The notes: generated by a model not told the origin, from the sequence alone. Shown: positions 32,577 to 44,649, counted from the first letter of the stretch. The stretch: 64,000 nt of DNA from Gambelia wislizenii (GCA_030847615.1 JAUMIR010000001.1:385684687-385748686), one strand, 5' to 3'. Translations and numbers: made by a program.

Positions 32577-33664
32577 GTACACTGAGCTCATCAGCACTGG
32601 TACAGTTAGAGCTACCATATTTAAGAATGGCTAAATATAACACCTAATCCCACATAATAGCAGTTATAGTTAAGCATGTGAAGAGAGGGCACTCCACACG
32701 TGCCCAAATTCATGATTCTAATTCACATGTGCTGTCCAATTTAATGTGGAGTTGATTGCTGATTTAATTTGACCTCCAAGCAAAATGTCTACAATAAGAA
32801 AAAATAATTCTCAAATGGCTTCACAAAATACTTATAATTATTCTATGGACTTTTATATTGTGCAGGATAATGGCATAATATGTGGATTGGTTTGAGTTTT
32901 TTTCAGTCCTCGGAAGGATTGCTGTGACCTTAGATTTACTGTGACCTTTTTCCAGTATGACAAGTATATATTTTACAAGAATAACCACCCCACGGCCATT
33001 TGAGACTTTCTGGCTGAGAAACAGTTTGATCCCAACTCCACATCTGAGAGTACATTCCTATGAATGTCTGTTTTGAAGTCTGTCCCACCAAGTTCTATAG
33101 GACTTCCACCCAGGCAAGAGCATAAAGGTCCTGGACAAGCCCTGTTGAAAAGATTATTGGGGTTGTACAGATGAAGGACTCTAAACACTCAAAAAGCACT
33201 ATATAAATGCTAAATGTTTTGAGACTATACTATAGTCTCACACTCAGACACATAGCAAGATATTTTTTGGTCCCTCCCATTCCCCCAGGAACACGGCTTC
33301 ATGACTAGGGAGACCCCAGCCCTGTTCCGGTATCCATCACATTTTGCTTTTGGTTGCTGACATTTAGAAAGCAGCATCAAATTATATTAGTCATTTCCTC
33401 CATTTCTACTCTAAGCTTATTCGCATTCAGAGAATGAGATTACTCAGGAGATTTCAGAATATTTTTCATATATCCACATAAACAAATATAAATTTCCCTA
33501 TGTAAACAGAGATATTTGTATAGAGATATTTTCCGGAACAAATATTTGAGCCATTTTAGAGACATTACTGGCAGAAAAGGAAAACTGAAGATGAATTATT
33601 GCCTGCATTATTCACTCATGCTTTCTATCACACAGCAGCCCATGGCTAACTTATCTTCAAAGTA
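32577..33664. other. Unassigned intronic sequence
   Basis: No exon or recognised element. Confidence 0.35.
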
Positions 33665-33894
33665 CAGTTGTCCCTCTGTATCCACAGATTTGGTATCCAC
33701 GGATTTAAGTATTCTCAGCTTGAAAATATTCTTTAAAAAATAATAATCTAAAAAGCAAACCTTGATTTTGCCATCTTATATAAGGGACACCATTTTGCCA
33801 TGCCATTGCATATAATGGGACTTGAGTATTCATGGATTTTAGTATCCACGGGGGGTCCTGGAACCAAACCCCAGCAAATATAAAGGGACAACTG
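33665..33894. mobile_element. Tigger-like MITE, copy 2 (230 bp)
   Basis: CAGTTGTCCCTCTG start, AAGGGACAACTG end, TA duplications at 33663-33664 and 33895-33896. Same length and orientation as the other two copies. Confidence 0.88.
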
Positions 33895-34124
33895 TAGCTA
33901 TCAAATCATTAGGTTTGCATAATATGCAAGTATAGGGTGAGTAGATTACTCACACAAAGTGGGTAAGAGTAACTTTGTGCTTTGCTATGAGTAGCATCCA
34001 TGTAAATAAACTATGGCCCAGAGGCCATTTCCCATCCCCTTCTCCTGGTGTTTTATCTGAACAGCGACTTGATATAAGAGGCCATTTAAAACCTGGGGAA
34101 GCTGCTATATGGAACTGAGCTATA

Positions 34125-34396
34125 CAGGTGCCCCCCACATTTCCGCAGAACCAATATCAGTTATATCAGCTTTCAGTTATCCGTGGGACACAAAACAGAG
34201 ATACATACCGTAGAGTCATCCTGGAAAATGCCTAGAGAAGTATCCTCTCTAGGCATCTTCTAGGTTTTCCAATGCAACTCTATGGTACATTTGTACAGGA
34301 AGTTCTTTATTTTAATAGGGTTTACTATTATCCATGGTTTCAGTTACACATGGCAAGTCCAGAAACATATCCCCCACGGATACGGGAGTCAACCTG
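34125..34396. mobile_element. Another Tigger/mariner-type MITE (272 bp)
   Basis: TA-flanked (34123-34124 and 34397-34398). The ends CAGGTGCCCCCCACATTTCC and, on the minus strand, CAGGTTGACTCCCGTATCC are similar at their tips. An internal palindrome CCTAGAGAAGTATCCTCTCTAGG sits in the middle (about 34232-34254). Confidence 0.7.
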
Positions 34397-34398
34397 TA

Positions 34399-34991
34399 CT
34401 GTGCAGTCTGGAAAGTTGCTGAACTGGACCTCACTCCTGAAAGGGTAATCTAAGGCATCCAGTTGAGTTGTGTTTTGCATGCCTGTAAACTGTGGCTTGA
34501 TTCCAAGTAGACATCTTTATAATTGAGCATGCCTGGCACTATGCATGCCTGGCACTTTGCATGTCTCTGATAAACATGCACATAATTGAGCTGTGCTTCC
34601 TATATTTGATGAGAAACTGGTAAGGCACATACATCTAGCCTCAACCTGTTTCTTTTGACCCTTTCCTGTGCCCTTAACCGCAATCATCACTAAAATGTGT
34701 CCCTTCAAGACACCTTCCCAAACTGGAGTTCAGCCCCTGAAAAAGGGTTCCACTCCTGGTAACCATTCTCCTATTTGTATCTATACAGAAATGAAAAGGT
34801 ATGATAGGTCTCTAACCCTAACAGACACAACTACCTTTTGTTCCCAGAAAGTTTATATTTAAATAACCATGTTTTTTGATAAAAAGAAGAAAAAATAAAG
34901 AGTATCAAAGGAACAGTACCAGGCTCTTTCTGATTGTCACAGGATTCTTAAAGCAACAAGATTCTCAAACAACTGATCTATTCCTGTTAAA
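34399..34991. other. Unassigned intronic sequence
   Basis: No gene; a short tandem GCATGCCTGGCACT repeat lies at about 34526-34555. Confidence 0.4.
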
Positions 34992-34999
34992 GTTTAGTT

Positions 35000-35350
35000 C
35001 AGTGGCTCTTAACCTTTTCTTACCAGGGGCCCCCTTTAAATATATTTTATTGCCAAGGTCCCCCAAGACTTAACTCAAGATTTGAAACAACAACAATAAT
35101 AAAATTACACCAGCCATTAAACCTTGCCTCAGAGGCACTGCAGGGGAAGGGAAGACTTTTCTCCTGCTTCTTCCTGCAAGTCTGTGGCTGGAGTGAATTG
35201 AACAGCAATGCACAGGACAAGCCAGCCAGCCTTTGCCTTGGCTCTTATCATATGGCTGCTCCTCTGCAGGGAGGCAGGAGGGCCAAGTAGCCTTCAAGTA
35301 TTCACAGACCCCCTGTGAGAACATCACGGCCCATAGGCTAATAACTACTG
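35000..35350. mobile_element. Non-autonomous hAT element with perfect 8-bp TSD
   Basis: The 8-base duplication GTTTAGTT flanks it (34992-34999 and 35351-35358). The ends CAGTGGCTCTTAACC and, on the minus strand, CAGTAGTTATTAGCC are typical hAT/Charlie-like termini. 351 bp, no transposase ORF. Confidence 0.88.
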
Positions 35351-35358
35351 GTTTAGTT

Positions 35359-36850
35359 TTTACAATGGTATCCAATTGGCTGATTTTTTTAAAAAAAAAA
35401 TCACAAATGTAACAACAGTAACACCTTAGCTGTGCATGAATGTGTGTACATGTTCTATTCTGTGCTAAATTGCACCAGCATTATTGAAACACCTGAATAC
35501 TTGTGAGGAAGTCAGCTGTATGACAAATTCACACTTCCAGCCTTTGTAATACTTTGTGGAGAGTCGGGTGGCTTCATTTAACCCATAACTGTTCATTGAA
35601 GAACTACTACTGGACAAACAAAACAAAAGGATAAACGTTGTTTTCTTCACTCTTCAGGTAGCTGTGGCTCACTAGCCGCACTTTTCTTAGACAGAGCCAG
35701 ACTGAAATAGCTAAGGACTGCCTCAATTTTTTTCCAATTAAGATTAGAATTCAAGTTAACTAATAGGATCACAATCAACAGAATGCCATATAGTGACTCT
35801 GTTATCTTAAAGCTTTTTTAAAAAATGAAAGGGAAGAGGAAGCACACGTGGAACTCACTGGCTGAGGTGCTGCTGGTCCACTGGCTGAAGCCTGGGAAGT
35901 CAGGGGAAGCCCTACACTCAGAGCAGGCATGGCCAACACTGCTGACAGAGAAAGAGCTCCCTTCTCTACAAGCCCAGACATGGTAGTTAGCAGCAGCTGG
36001 AAAGGCGTGCAGCTGCAACAAACAACCCCTTTAACACAGGGTGGAATTAATGTGACCATCCAGATCCTTTTGACTGCAGCTCCCAGCATCCCTCATCACT
36101 TGCTATGCAGATGGGTGCTGCTGAGATTTGCAGTCCAACATCTGGAGGGCCACATGATTCCTACTTCCACTCTAAGAGCTGCCTGTGACCCTGAGGCCAG
36201 GAAAGGGGGGAGAGCTGAGCAGACTTGCCAGGAAGGGTCACTGCCTGTCCAGCAACTCTCTTGCTCCCCCCATTACAGCCTTGCTAGGAGCTACCAAAAC
36301 TGGACAGGCAACTTCCCTCTGAGCAGCTTTTACAACCAGCCAGACTAACATCCAGGCAACCTCCTCAACCTTCCAGCAAGTGTCAACAGAACCTTGAACA
36401 TCCCAGGGAAATTCAAAAGTGGCATACTTTCCTCCACCCCTCCTCTCTTGCTTCAGCTACTCGTAGTTAAGACTATTCTTAGTTTTGATTATCCTGAGAT
36501 AATGTGGAATCTGGAGAAAGTTGCCAGCCTATCAGCACAGGCATCTGCCAGGCTTGGTAAGGAGGAAGATTTCAGCTTCTCTGTTTGAGGGAACGTCTGT
36601 GTAACTGGCAGGGAACTCCAAGACCTGCAGGGAGGAGACACTAAGGAGGACTCTTCCTGGATCTGAGGAAGGAAAACACAGACCTGTGGAGAGCCCATGC
36701 AATAATGAGGCTTCTTGAGAGGCAGTCTGAACTTCAATGCTGTAAGTGGGGTGGGGAGGGAGGATATCAAGCTAGGGCTTTAAATAAAGCATCTTTAAAC
36801 AAGGGATGCTGTGTGAGGTCACGGACTCTAAAAACCAAAGGGGGTTTCAT
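35359..36850. other. Unassigned sequence with an hAT-type MITE piece
   Basis: At about 36068-36160 GACTGCAGCTCCCAGCATCCC and GCAGTCCAACATCTGGAGGGCC form the familiar hAT-MITE halves. No gene otherwise. Confidence 0.45.
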
Positions 36851-36859
36851 ATCCCACTC

Positions 36860-37405
36860 CCAGCTTCACTTGAATAGGTGAAATAATCCAAACTACTACC
36901 TATTGACACATACATTCCTGTTAAACAGCTTGGGCCCAGGCCATCTGAAAGACCATATCTCTCTAAGTGAGGTTTCCCAAGCTTTAAGATATCCAGGGAA
37001 GGCCTTTTTCTCAATCCCACCACCATCACAGACATGTTTGGTGAGAACATGGGAGAGAACCTAGTTCTCAATGACTTCTAGGTTCTGGACTTTCCTCCCA
37101 TGGAACACTCAGCTGGTTCCCCCTCTCTGCTCTCTTTTTCACCACCAGCAAAGACCTTTTTATTTGGACAGGACTTTGGCTGTTAACTGATTTAGGCAGA
37201 AGGCCTTTTCACAAAGTGTGCTCTACCTTTATCTTCTTTACTGTTTTAATGATATTTTAATAAGACTGCTGATTTTAATTTTTTTAAAAAAAACTTGTTA
37301 TTGTTAGATATTTAGCTGCATTTTGTTTAAATCTATATTGTAATCCACCTTAGATCCTGTTCCAAGACAAAGATGGGGTATAAATTGATGGAATAACTTC
37401 ATAAA
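36860..37405 (+). mobile_element. L2-clade LINE 3' end next to NELL1 exon 2
   Basis: The translated order fits the L2 C-terminal region (GPGHLKDHISL-like, then AFFSIPPPSQTCLVRTWERT-like, then LWNTQLVPPLC-like), with many changes. A 3' untranslated tail follows with TTGTAATCCACCTTAGATCC and GATGGGGTATAAATTGATGG. It ends about 40 bases from the exon 2 splice donor and lies antisense to NELL1. Confidence 0.7.
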
Positions 37406-37443
37406 TACATATGTACATAGGTATAGAAAGATATTATCCTTAC

Positions 37444-37572
37444 CTTGAAACAAAAATGCTTTGCTGGCATTATGCAGTCCAGACACCTGTGTAACTCCAA
37501 TTGTCATGTTGACAAGATCCAGTTCTGTGATAATATCAATTTGTAGACCAGGGTCCATTCCAAAGCCTATAA
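37444..37572 (-). CDS. NELL1: NELL1 exon 2 (start of TSPN/laminin-G-like domain)
   Basis: This 129-base exon encodes VIGFGMDPGLQIDII, then TELDLVNMTIGVTQVSG, then LHNASKAFLFQ. It closely follows the N-terminus of NELL1, a secreted, glycosylated trimeric protein of about 810 residues that acts in bone formation and cell signalling. The segment opens the thrombospondin N-terminal/laminin-G-like domain. Two N-glycosylation sequons are visible (NMT, NAS). The acceptor is a pyrimidine-rich tract ending ATCAG at 37573; the donor is CAAG|GTAAGG at 37444/37443. Phase is 1 at both ends, which joins correctly to exon 1. A second in-frame AG lies 6 bases inside (exon would start at 37566); the human protein has the two extra residues, so the outer acceptor is preferred. 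NELL2 is a worse match at TELDLVN and GVTQVSG. Confidence 0.95.
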
Positions 37573-38241
37573 CTGATTTTTAAAAGAAAGGAGACAGAAA
37601 GTCAATGTTAATTTTTAAGTAAAGAGCAATACTTACAAACTCTGTAACAAAACTGTTCCGCTGCTTCAACTGAAGCTAAACTCCCATCTTGCCAGATTTT
37701 TTTTAACAGTATTTGGTAAGAACACAGTAAAGCATCATAGTTAATGCAACAGTATGGCATGATAAATGAGCTATGCAATTAAATAAACCTTTCAGAATGT
37801 GGAAGATGAACAATGCATAGACAGAAACTGATTGGGCAGAGAATGTTATGATCTACTGGACAAGTAGTGGTTGTGTTAAGGAAAAATACTATTACCAAAG
37901 ATTTTGAAGTCTTACTCATACCCTTATATGCCACTAAACACTTCAGTAGCTTCTGTAATGCTAACTGCATCTCTCCTTTACCTAGATTATTCAAGTATTC
38001 TGAATTTCATTTGGACAAATAATATCATACCTCACCTCCTTTTGTTACAGTTAACACCAAAAGGGGAAAATACTACTGTACTGGAATAGTTTGAAACAGT
38101 CTTTTGGTGGTTCGGTATAGAATCTACAATAACATACAAAATTAGGCTTAACATTTTCCCCAAACCATAGTTACTGAAAATAGCTTGTTTAAACTATCGA
38201 TAGTTAAGATTAGCCACAGTTCCTGGTCCAAACAACATGGT

Positions 38242-38468
38242 TTGTTGTTGGTATTGTCTGCCTTCAAGTTATTTCTTACTTACGGCAACCCTAAAATGAA
38301 CCTATCATGGAGTTTTCCTGGTGAAATTTGTTCAGATCCTTCCTCTAAGTCTGAGAAAATGTGTCTTGCCCAAGGTCACCCAGTGGGTTCCCATGGCCAA
38401 GTGGAAATTCTAACCCTGGTCTCCAGAGCCATAATCCAATGCTCAAACCACTGCACCATGCTAGCGCT
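38242..38468 (-). mobile_element. SINE, Sauria-SINE type, with perfect 12-bp TSD
   Basis: The reverse complement has the GTGCAGTGGTTTGAGCATTG head, CCAAGGTCACC-complement body and AAGGCAGACAAT...(CAACAAA) tail. The duplication AAACAACATGGT flanks it perfectly (38230-38241 and 38469-38480). Confidence 0.9.
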
Positions 38469-38609
38469 AAACAACATGGTAATGTCTGCTTTTCCCAAAG
38501 CAGACGTTCCAACTCCTTCTCCTGGCCATGAGTGAGGAAGAGAAGGAGAGCATAAGATACTGAGCTTCACAGCAGCAAATTCCTGTTACACTAAACTGTT
38601 GTGTGTTAT

Positions 38610-38995
38610 GCAGCCACAGAATTCCTGACTATGATCCTGTCTAAATGGTCAAAATAATCCTCATGGAATTCACTGGAAATACAATCTGTCTTAATGGAAC
38701 CCTGAATCGATATGTTGTATTTGGAAGGGGGCAGCAAAAAAAGTCCAAAAACAGAGTGTCTTTGCAATTTTTCCCGAATGAGAAAAATTCTCCGTGGGGA
38801 ATGCACATTCCCGTTCGTCAGGACAAGCGATTCGATTTGATTCACTTCCCATAGAAAAAGAAGCATAAGCTGATTTGCTAGATGAGCGTAGGAGGTGGGG
38901 CTTGCTAGCAGAGCAAATGCCCACTGCCACCGTGTTGGATTTTCGCAATAGTGAGCGATTACTAAGCCAATAAAATGGCAAGTTGCATTATCTTT
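38610..38995. mobile_element. Unclassified interspersed repeat (family copy C)
   Basis: It shares several blocks in the same order with 51593-52205: CCTCATGGAATT...CTGG, TTTGGAAGG(R)GGGC, TGTGCATTC-like, GTGGGGCTTGCTAGCAG, CCACYGTGTTG-like, AGTGAGCGATTACTAAGC, AATAAAAT. Its overlapping 165- and 96-codon minus-strand ORFs do not look like a known protein. Confidence 0.6.
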
Positions 38996-39944
38996 CTCTT
39001 TTTTTTCTTTTCTTTTTTTGTAAACATGAAATATCACTTGTGTGCAAATTGTATTGGGTAAGAAAAATGAAATGGAAGAATCCATTCTGGAAATTTCAGA
39101 CATTTACCACCAAGGCAGAACCTTACATCACCTGCTCTCACATACTTGTAGAAATTCTCCTTATCTGCATTACCCAGATAAAATCCTCATATCAGAGTTA
39201 ATCCTAAAACTTATGGGAAAGATACCATGAAAGGCTTCTCCTTTTAATCTAATACATACACTGTAGAGTGAGTGTCATTGCTGGTTCAAGGCACTATGGA
39301 AAATCCAGTTTGTTCTTCCTCTCCAGATCATACATAGCTAATAATAAAATGACTAACAATTTGTTAACACTTTAAGAGCATCCAAAATCTGCTGCCTAAA
39401 GGAGCAGCCCTGCCTTGCTCTTCTTAATGCTAGGACTAGCTCAGTGAAAAGCATCTTGCATTACTATGAGCTTCATCTTGCTAGCTTCACTCAGATGCTG
39501 AGAAGTTCCACAGAGATTTCTGTCTTTGATTTCTGTTTCAGACCAGCACTGCACTCTTCAGTTACTATAACTAAGTCCAACAATGAATGGCTTGCTGGGG
39601 GGGCAGGAATGGGAGAGCTGGCCAGGTTTCATAGAACTAGATGCACCAAGGGATTTGATTTTCTTCAGGCCTGGTTAATGTGGGCACCTAACAATCTGTG
39701 CTACTGCCAGGTGGTTTACAGTGTAGCAAATGCACAGGTGTTGCTAATGCTGTGTTCAAGATCTAGCAGATTCCTGTGAAGGATTCCTTCTATTCACAGA
39801 ATCTCCCCTTCATTCAAAATGCCTGTAAAAATAAGTGTCTATTCCATTAAGCAAAAACATAGCAATATAAACTACTACTTGGAATGTGGTTACATAGGTG
39901 TCGCATGCACCTATATTACATTATTGATAATAAATCAGGGCTGG

Positions 39945-40070
39945 GCAAACTGCAGCTCTCCAGCTGTTTTTGGAATGCAACTCCCGGAAACCCTGGCCAC
40001 CATAAAAAGGTGAGAAATACTGCAAGTTTTAATTCAGCAATATCTGGAGGGCTACATGACTCCCACTTCT
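39945..40070. mobile_element. hAT-type MITE remnant
   Basis: The halves GGCTGGGCAAACTGCAGCTC / AATGCAACTCCCGG and ATCTGGAGGGCTACATGACTCCC match the hAT-MITE family seen near 18100 and 36100. Confidence 0.55.
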
Positions 40071-40309
40071 TCAATAAATGGCAAGATGCACCACCACCAC
40101 TGCCCATACAAAATCTTAACAGGTCTGGGAGCAAGCATGAGAAATCATCTTTATCAAGAAGGCAAAGGTTGGAGGAATTCAGCAAGAATACAAGGACAAA
40201 GGGACACAGCCAGTAAAAGAAAGGGAAAAGGGAATATGTTAAGAAACAATGAGTGGAGAGAAAGGGGCATGAAGGAAAGAGGAACAGAGGCAGAAAATTG
40301 ATGAAATTA

Positions 40310-40864
40310 GGGACTTTATCACACCAGCCTTCTGACTCACCACAATAGTGTTAGTTCAGGGAAATGAAACATAACAGTCTGGGAATGTTCCTTATTACAA
40401 CCCTCTTGAACCACACTGCACTGCTTCAGTGGTCTATAGTCATGCAGTCTGTCTTCTGCACTGGCACCTTTCTGACCCATGATCTACCCAGCATGCCTTT
40501 CAATAGTCTTTGCTGTAATTTTGCAATTATGGCAATAGGCTGGGGAAAAGTTTAAAAGAAAAGAAGTAGAACATAAAATGGAAATGAGCCTGTGTTGGAA
40601 TAATGAGGGAGAGGGGGAGAGGAAGAGAATTGTGCCCACTGATGCCACGTGACTGCCGACATCTCACTACTGCAGTGGAAGGGACCTATCACACAGAGGG
40701 GTGTCATGGAAAGGTAGTGAGATTGAGAGCCATTATGGGTTTCCCCCGTCAGTGAAAAGGTGACAAACTGGCAACAGGACAGAGACAATGTCGTGTGATA
40801 AGTATGGCCATAGACATTATTATACAGCTGCAATCATGCTGTACGAGCCTCATGTGATAAAGCC
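40310..40864. mobile_element. TIR element, GGACTTTATCACA family, copy 1
   Basis: The ends GGGACTTTATCACA and, on the minus strand, GGCTTTATCACATG are inverted repeats. The flanks are TTA on the left and TAA on the right, suggesting a three-base TWA-type target site as in PIF/Harbinger elements. About 555 bp, no transposase. A second member is at 60993-61654. Confidence 0.65.
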
Positions 40865-41696
40865 TAAGTAGAGATGAGACAAATGCTATTTCTGTCACTC
40901 CTGTTGAAAAATTCAGGTATCTATATCCCATTTTGCATTGTCACTTAGTAGCAGCCATTGCATCAAACTAGCTAAACAGTTTCCAAACTTGTTTGAAGAA
41001 TTGTAACTTTAGTTGTTCATAGCCAGTCTTGCTTTCCCCTCTTCCGTATTACTTTTTCCTTGTGAGATGCCTTTACATTGGGATTTACTGCTGATGTTTC
41101 TATGCCAATTTTAGGAGCCTTTATGGCCGATGAGCATGATTAAAATGCTTTAAATAATAAATATAAAGAAGCCAAGCTAAGGGAAATACAGAACAAGATA
41201 TAAAGGGCAGAAGTATATGTGCCCTCCTATCACAAATGGGATGATCTACCTGGAGACCTTCAAGGTGAAGGAGATACAGAATATGGAGGTTCTAGCAGGG
41301 GAATGCAGTTCTCAGTATTCCCTTGGTCAAAGAATGGTACACTCCTATCAGAGGTGGTCATCCCTATCAGGGATGGTCATCTTCTTCCACCAAGCATGCA
41401 GCTTCAGGAGGAACTTTCATGGAGTAGTGAAGGAAGAAGGGGACACCTGCCTAGCCAGCCAGAGCAGCCCAATGAACCCTGGCAATCAATGGAGTGGCAG
41501 ATTCACAGCCAATTCACCCTCATTTCTGAATTTTGTGTGTGTGTTCGCCAATCCTTAGAGATATTAGATGCATATGCATGAGATTAACTGTGATCCAGAT
41601 AGGATTTAGGGGTTCCTTAAATGTATTAAATGTATCCTGAACTACTGTATATGGGACTTGAATTCAAAGACATAGCCATGTTAGTCTGGAATATCA

Positions 41697-41877
41697 ATAA
41701 GCAAGGGAATCTTGTAACACCTTTTCAGACTGAGAGAGAGAAAAGTGTACCATCATGAGCTTTCATAGATTTAGTCTACTTCCTCCAGCATCTGAGGAAG
41801 TAGACTAAGTCTATGAAAGCTTGTGCTACAGTTTTCTCTCTCTGCTAGTCTCAAAGGTTACAAGCTCCTTTGCTTAT
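41697..41877. repeat. Long hairpin element (about 85-bp arms, 8-base loop)
   Basis: Arms 41697-41785 and 41794-41877 are close inverse complements: ATAAGCAAGG with TTTGCTTAT, GAGAGAGAGAAAA with TTTTCTCTCTCTGC, and TTTAGTCTACTTCCTC with GAGGAAGTAGACTAAG. The part before it (41660-41696, GACATAGCCATGTTAGTCTG) belongs to the same element type, known from reptile genomes as a palindromic repeat. Confidence 0.82.
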
Positions 41878-41916
41878 GTATGGGACTTGTTTGTGTGTGA
41901 GTAAGCCTGTGAGTAA

Positions 41917-42134
41917 ATGGTGTAGTGATTTGAGTGTTGGACTAGGACTCTAGGAGACCAGGGTTCAAGTCCCCACTTGGCCATGCAAGCCCACTGGATG
42001 ATCTGTGGCAAGTCACACACTCTCAGCCTTGGAGGAAGGCAAAGCAAACCCTCTCTGAAGAAATCTTGCCAAGAAACTCTGTGATGGGTTTATCTTAGGG
42101 TCATCATAAATCAAAAACAACTTGAAGGTATACA
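41917..42134 (+). mobile_element. SINE, Sauria-SINE type
   Basis: Head TGGTGTAGTGATTTGAGTG, B-box-like GGGTTCAAGTCCCC, body CAAGTCACACACTCTCAGCC, tail AAAAACAACTTGAAGGTATAC. The tail lacks the usual (ACA)n. Confidence 0.85.
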
Positions 42135-42349
42135 AAAAGGAGGAGAAGCAGTAGTAGTGAGACTGCATGGATATTTCCCCAGAATCAGTACCACTTTACT
42201 ACTAAACCCATAGCTGCTATTGATACAATCGGCATCTAGCAACATCGTCAGTTCATTTTAATGTATCCCCAGCCATGTGGAACTTTCAGACCTAAACTTC
42301 CTACTACTTACTAAGGTAATTTTGAAAGTCTCACAATCAATGAAACCTC

Positions 42350-42382
42350 TCTCTCTCTCTCTTTCTCTCCCTCTCCCTTCCA
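42350..42382. repeat. (TC)n microsatellite
   Basis: CTCTCTCTCTCTCTTTCTCTCCCTCTCCC run. Confidence 0.85.
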
Positions 42383-43633
42383 TCCATATCTGATACGAAT
42401 ACCATCCGTATCTGATAAAAATCATGCCTTAAATGATGACTCAGGAAACAGTGAGAGAAGAAGTAAGCCATACAAAATACTTTATAAAATCTATTTAGTA
42501 ATATAATCTAACCTACAAGAGTATGCATAATCTATGCTAACCAGAGTAAGCAAAATATCCACAGAACAGTCCACGCTGTGTCTTTTCCCTGCATGAAGTT
42601 TGATCTGGAAATTTTAGTGTTTAAAGCACCCCTTACAAACAACATCAGACCTACTGAGCTACAACCTGTGCCTTTCTTCAGTTATGATTACCAACAGCCT
42701 CAGCTCCTCAGCAGGGTTCTAATACTCTGCTTTTCATACCTATTTTGTTCTCTTGTATTGGGTCCTGATACTGCATGCAGACAAGCAAAACCTTGGAGAT
42801 TTTTTTAAAAAATTAATAATTAATCAACACACACACAAAGCAGCTTCTGTTGCATAATCAGATCTGCTATCCTCCCTAGAGTCTCCCAAGTCTCTTTCTG
42901 AGATCTTAAGGAAGAGCATAGACAGCTACTTCATTTGCATTTGTGTCTTAAGTAGAACAAATGGATGAAGCAATCCATTCTTCCCCCCCCCCCGCTATAA
43001 ATTAGATAGAGCCATTAAATGGGAAACAATTTCCTCTAATAATAGTACAAATCATTGGATTTGATATTTTGTTCTAATTCCAGCTCAAGTCAAGAATCTA
43101 CATCCTGACTTTCAGTTATTTATTCACTTCACCCCAATTTAATTTTTCAGAGAAAAAGAAAAAAAGATTTTGATTCATTAATGTTAAAAAAGACAATGTG
43201 ATTTTTTTATTGGCCTGAGCTGGATAGTGACTCATAACAGGAAAATCTCTTAAAATAACTATCTGGCTGTACAGGGGAACTTCAGTTTAACTGCACTTAA
43301 CAGAGTTAATATCTTAATATCTTCTATTAAGAATTACTATGACAACAATCCAGACAGTTAAGGGTGCTTACCAAGAACTTTCCAAATGACTTATCTCTAA
43401 GGCTAACATTTTGGAGTAACTTTATGAATCTTCTAGATTCTATCAAACAGTAGTTCCTAATGCGCTTATGCAGATACAGTACCATGCTCCAACTGTGACC
43501 AGTTACATGGATGACCTATTCAGGCAAGTACAGATACAGCCTATTCCAGGACTCTTTCAAGCACCAGGGAGTTCAATAAGAGAGAGCTATAGTCTTGACC
43601 TGCTTAATGTAGGCCCAATGGTGTCCAGAGTGT

Positions 43634-43688
43634 TTTTTGTGTGTGTGTGTGTGTGTATGTACGTGTATGCACATGTACACACACACAA
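43634..43688. repeat. (GT)n followed by inverted (CA)n
   Basis: A GT run at 43637-43656 is followed, after about 20 bases, by ACACACACACA (43678-43687), so the two can pair. Confidence 0.8.
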
Positions 43689-44649
43689 GCTTGTTAATTA
43701 CTCATATAGCACATTTAATGCAAAGTGTTTTAGAAACTTTAACTAGTCTTTCAATCCACCAGGGAAGTAAAGTATTCACAAGTGAATTTGACAGGTATGA
43801 ATTTCACATTTAAGTGTTGTGCATGATCAGAGCAACTTCTCACATGCAGCAATCCAAATGTAGGTTGGAAGCCCTAATATCTAGCTACTTGATCACACAT
43901 ATGCAAAACAATTCTAGAAACCATCCCAAGGATATACAGTGCTAAAATGCTTCTGTCCTTCAGTCTTAAACTAACTGAATTCTTTGGACATAAAGAGGAA
44001 ATACACTTAAAGAATATTAATGCTGGACTAGATGCAGTATAGGTATCTTGTTCACAAACATCTCTAAACAGTATCAGCCTTGTCCTGAAGGGTATTTTGT
44101 TCTCAGATATAAGTGCCACTGAATACAATGCAACTTCCTAAGCACATCCAATACTGTAGACTTTAGAATCAAATAAGAGGTGATAATATAAAGCATGGCA
44201 ATGTTAATTTTAACTAAAGAAAATAATATCCAAGGAAATCTACATAGGTAAACTCCTCAAAATAATCTAAAACTAAGAGCCTCTTCACAGAACTTTAACA
44301 AGTGTAAATAGGACAGAAGGAAGGAACAAAAATCCAAACTGTTCCCATAAATATTCTCTAAGCTTTCTGTGTTTTTTTTAACTTTAACGTTTTTACAGCA
44401 ATTTTCTGGGCTCTTCCTAATTTCACATACAAGATGGACAACCCTAGAGAACTGTTCCTTCTGGTGCAAGTACTTGAGAAAAGGGAAAGCATAAGGAGAG
44501 ATGCTCACATGATCTAACCATTTGTCCTGTTGGTTTTCAACACTACAATCCAGTTGCCCTAAAAAGCAGCCTGCATCATTTAAATCTCAATTAAAATGTG
44601 TTCTTATCTTAGGTTCCAAGATTGGCAACTACACAGAGAGGGCTCTCTT

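Noticed and set aside
37444..37572. NELL2 in place of NELL1
   Set aside because: The segments TELDLVN and GVTQVSGLHNASKAF follow NELL1; NELL2 differs at several of these positions.
38606..39103. 165-codon minus-strand ORF as a gene
   Set aside because: It lies across an interspersed repeat with related copies elsewhere and has no family match.
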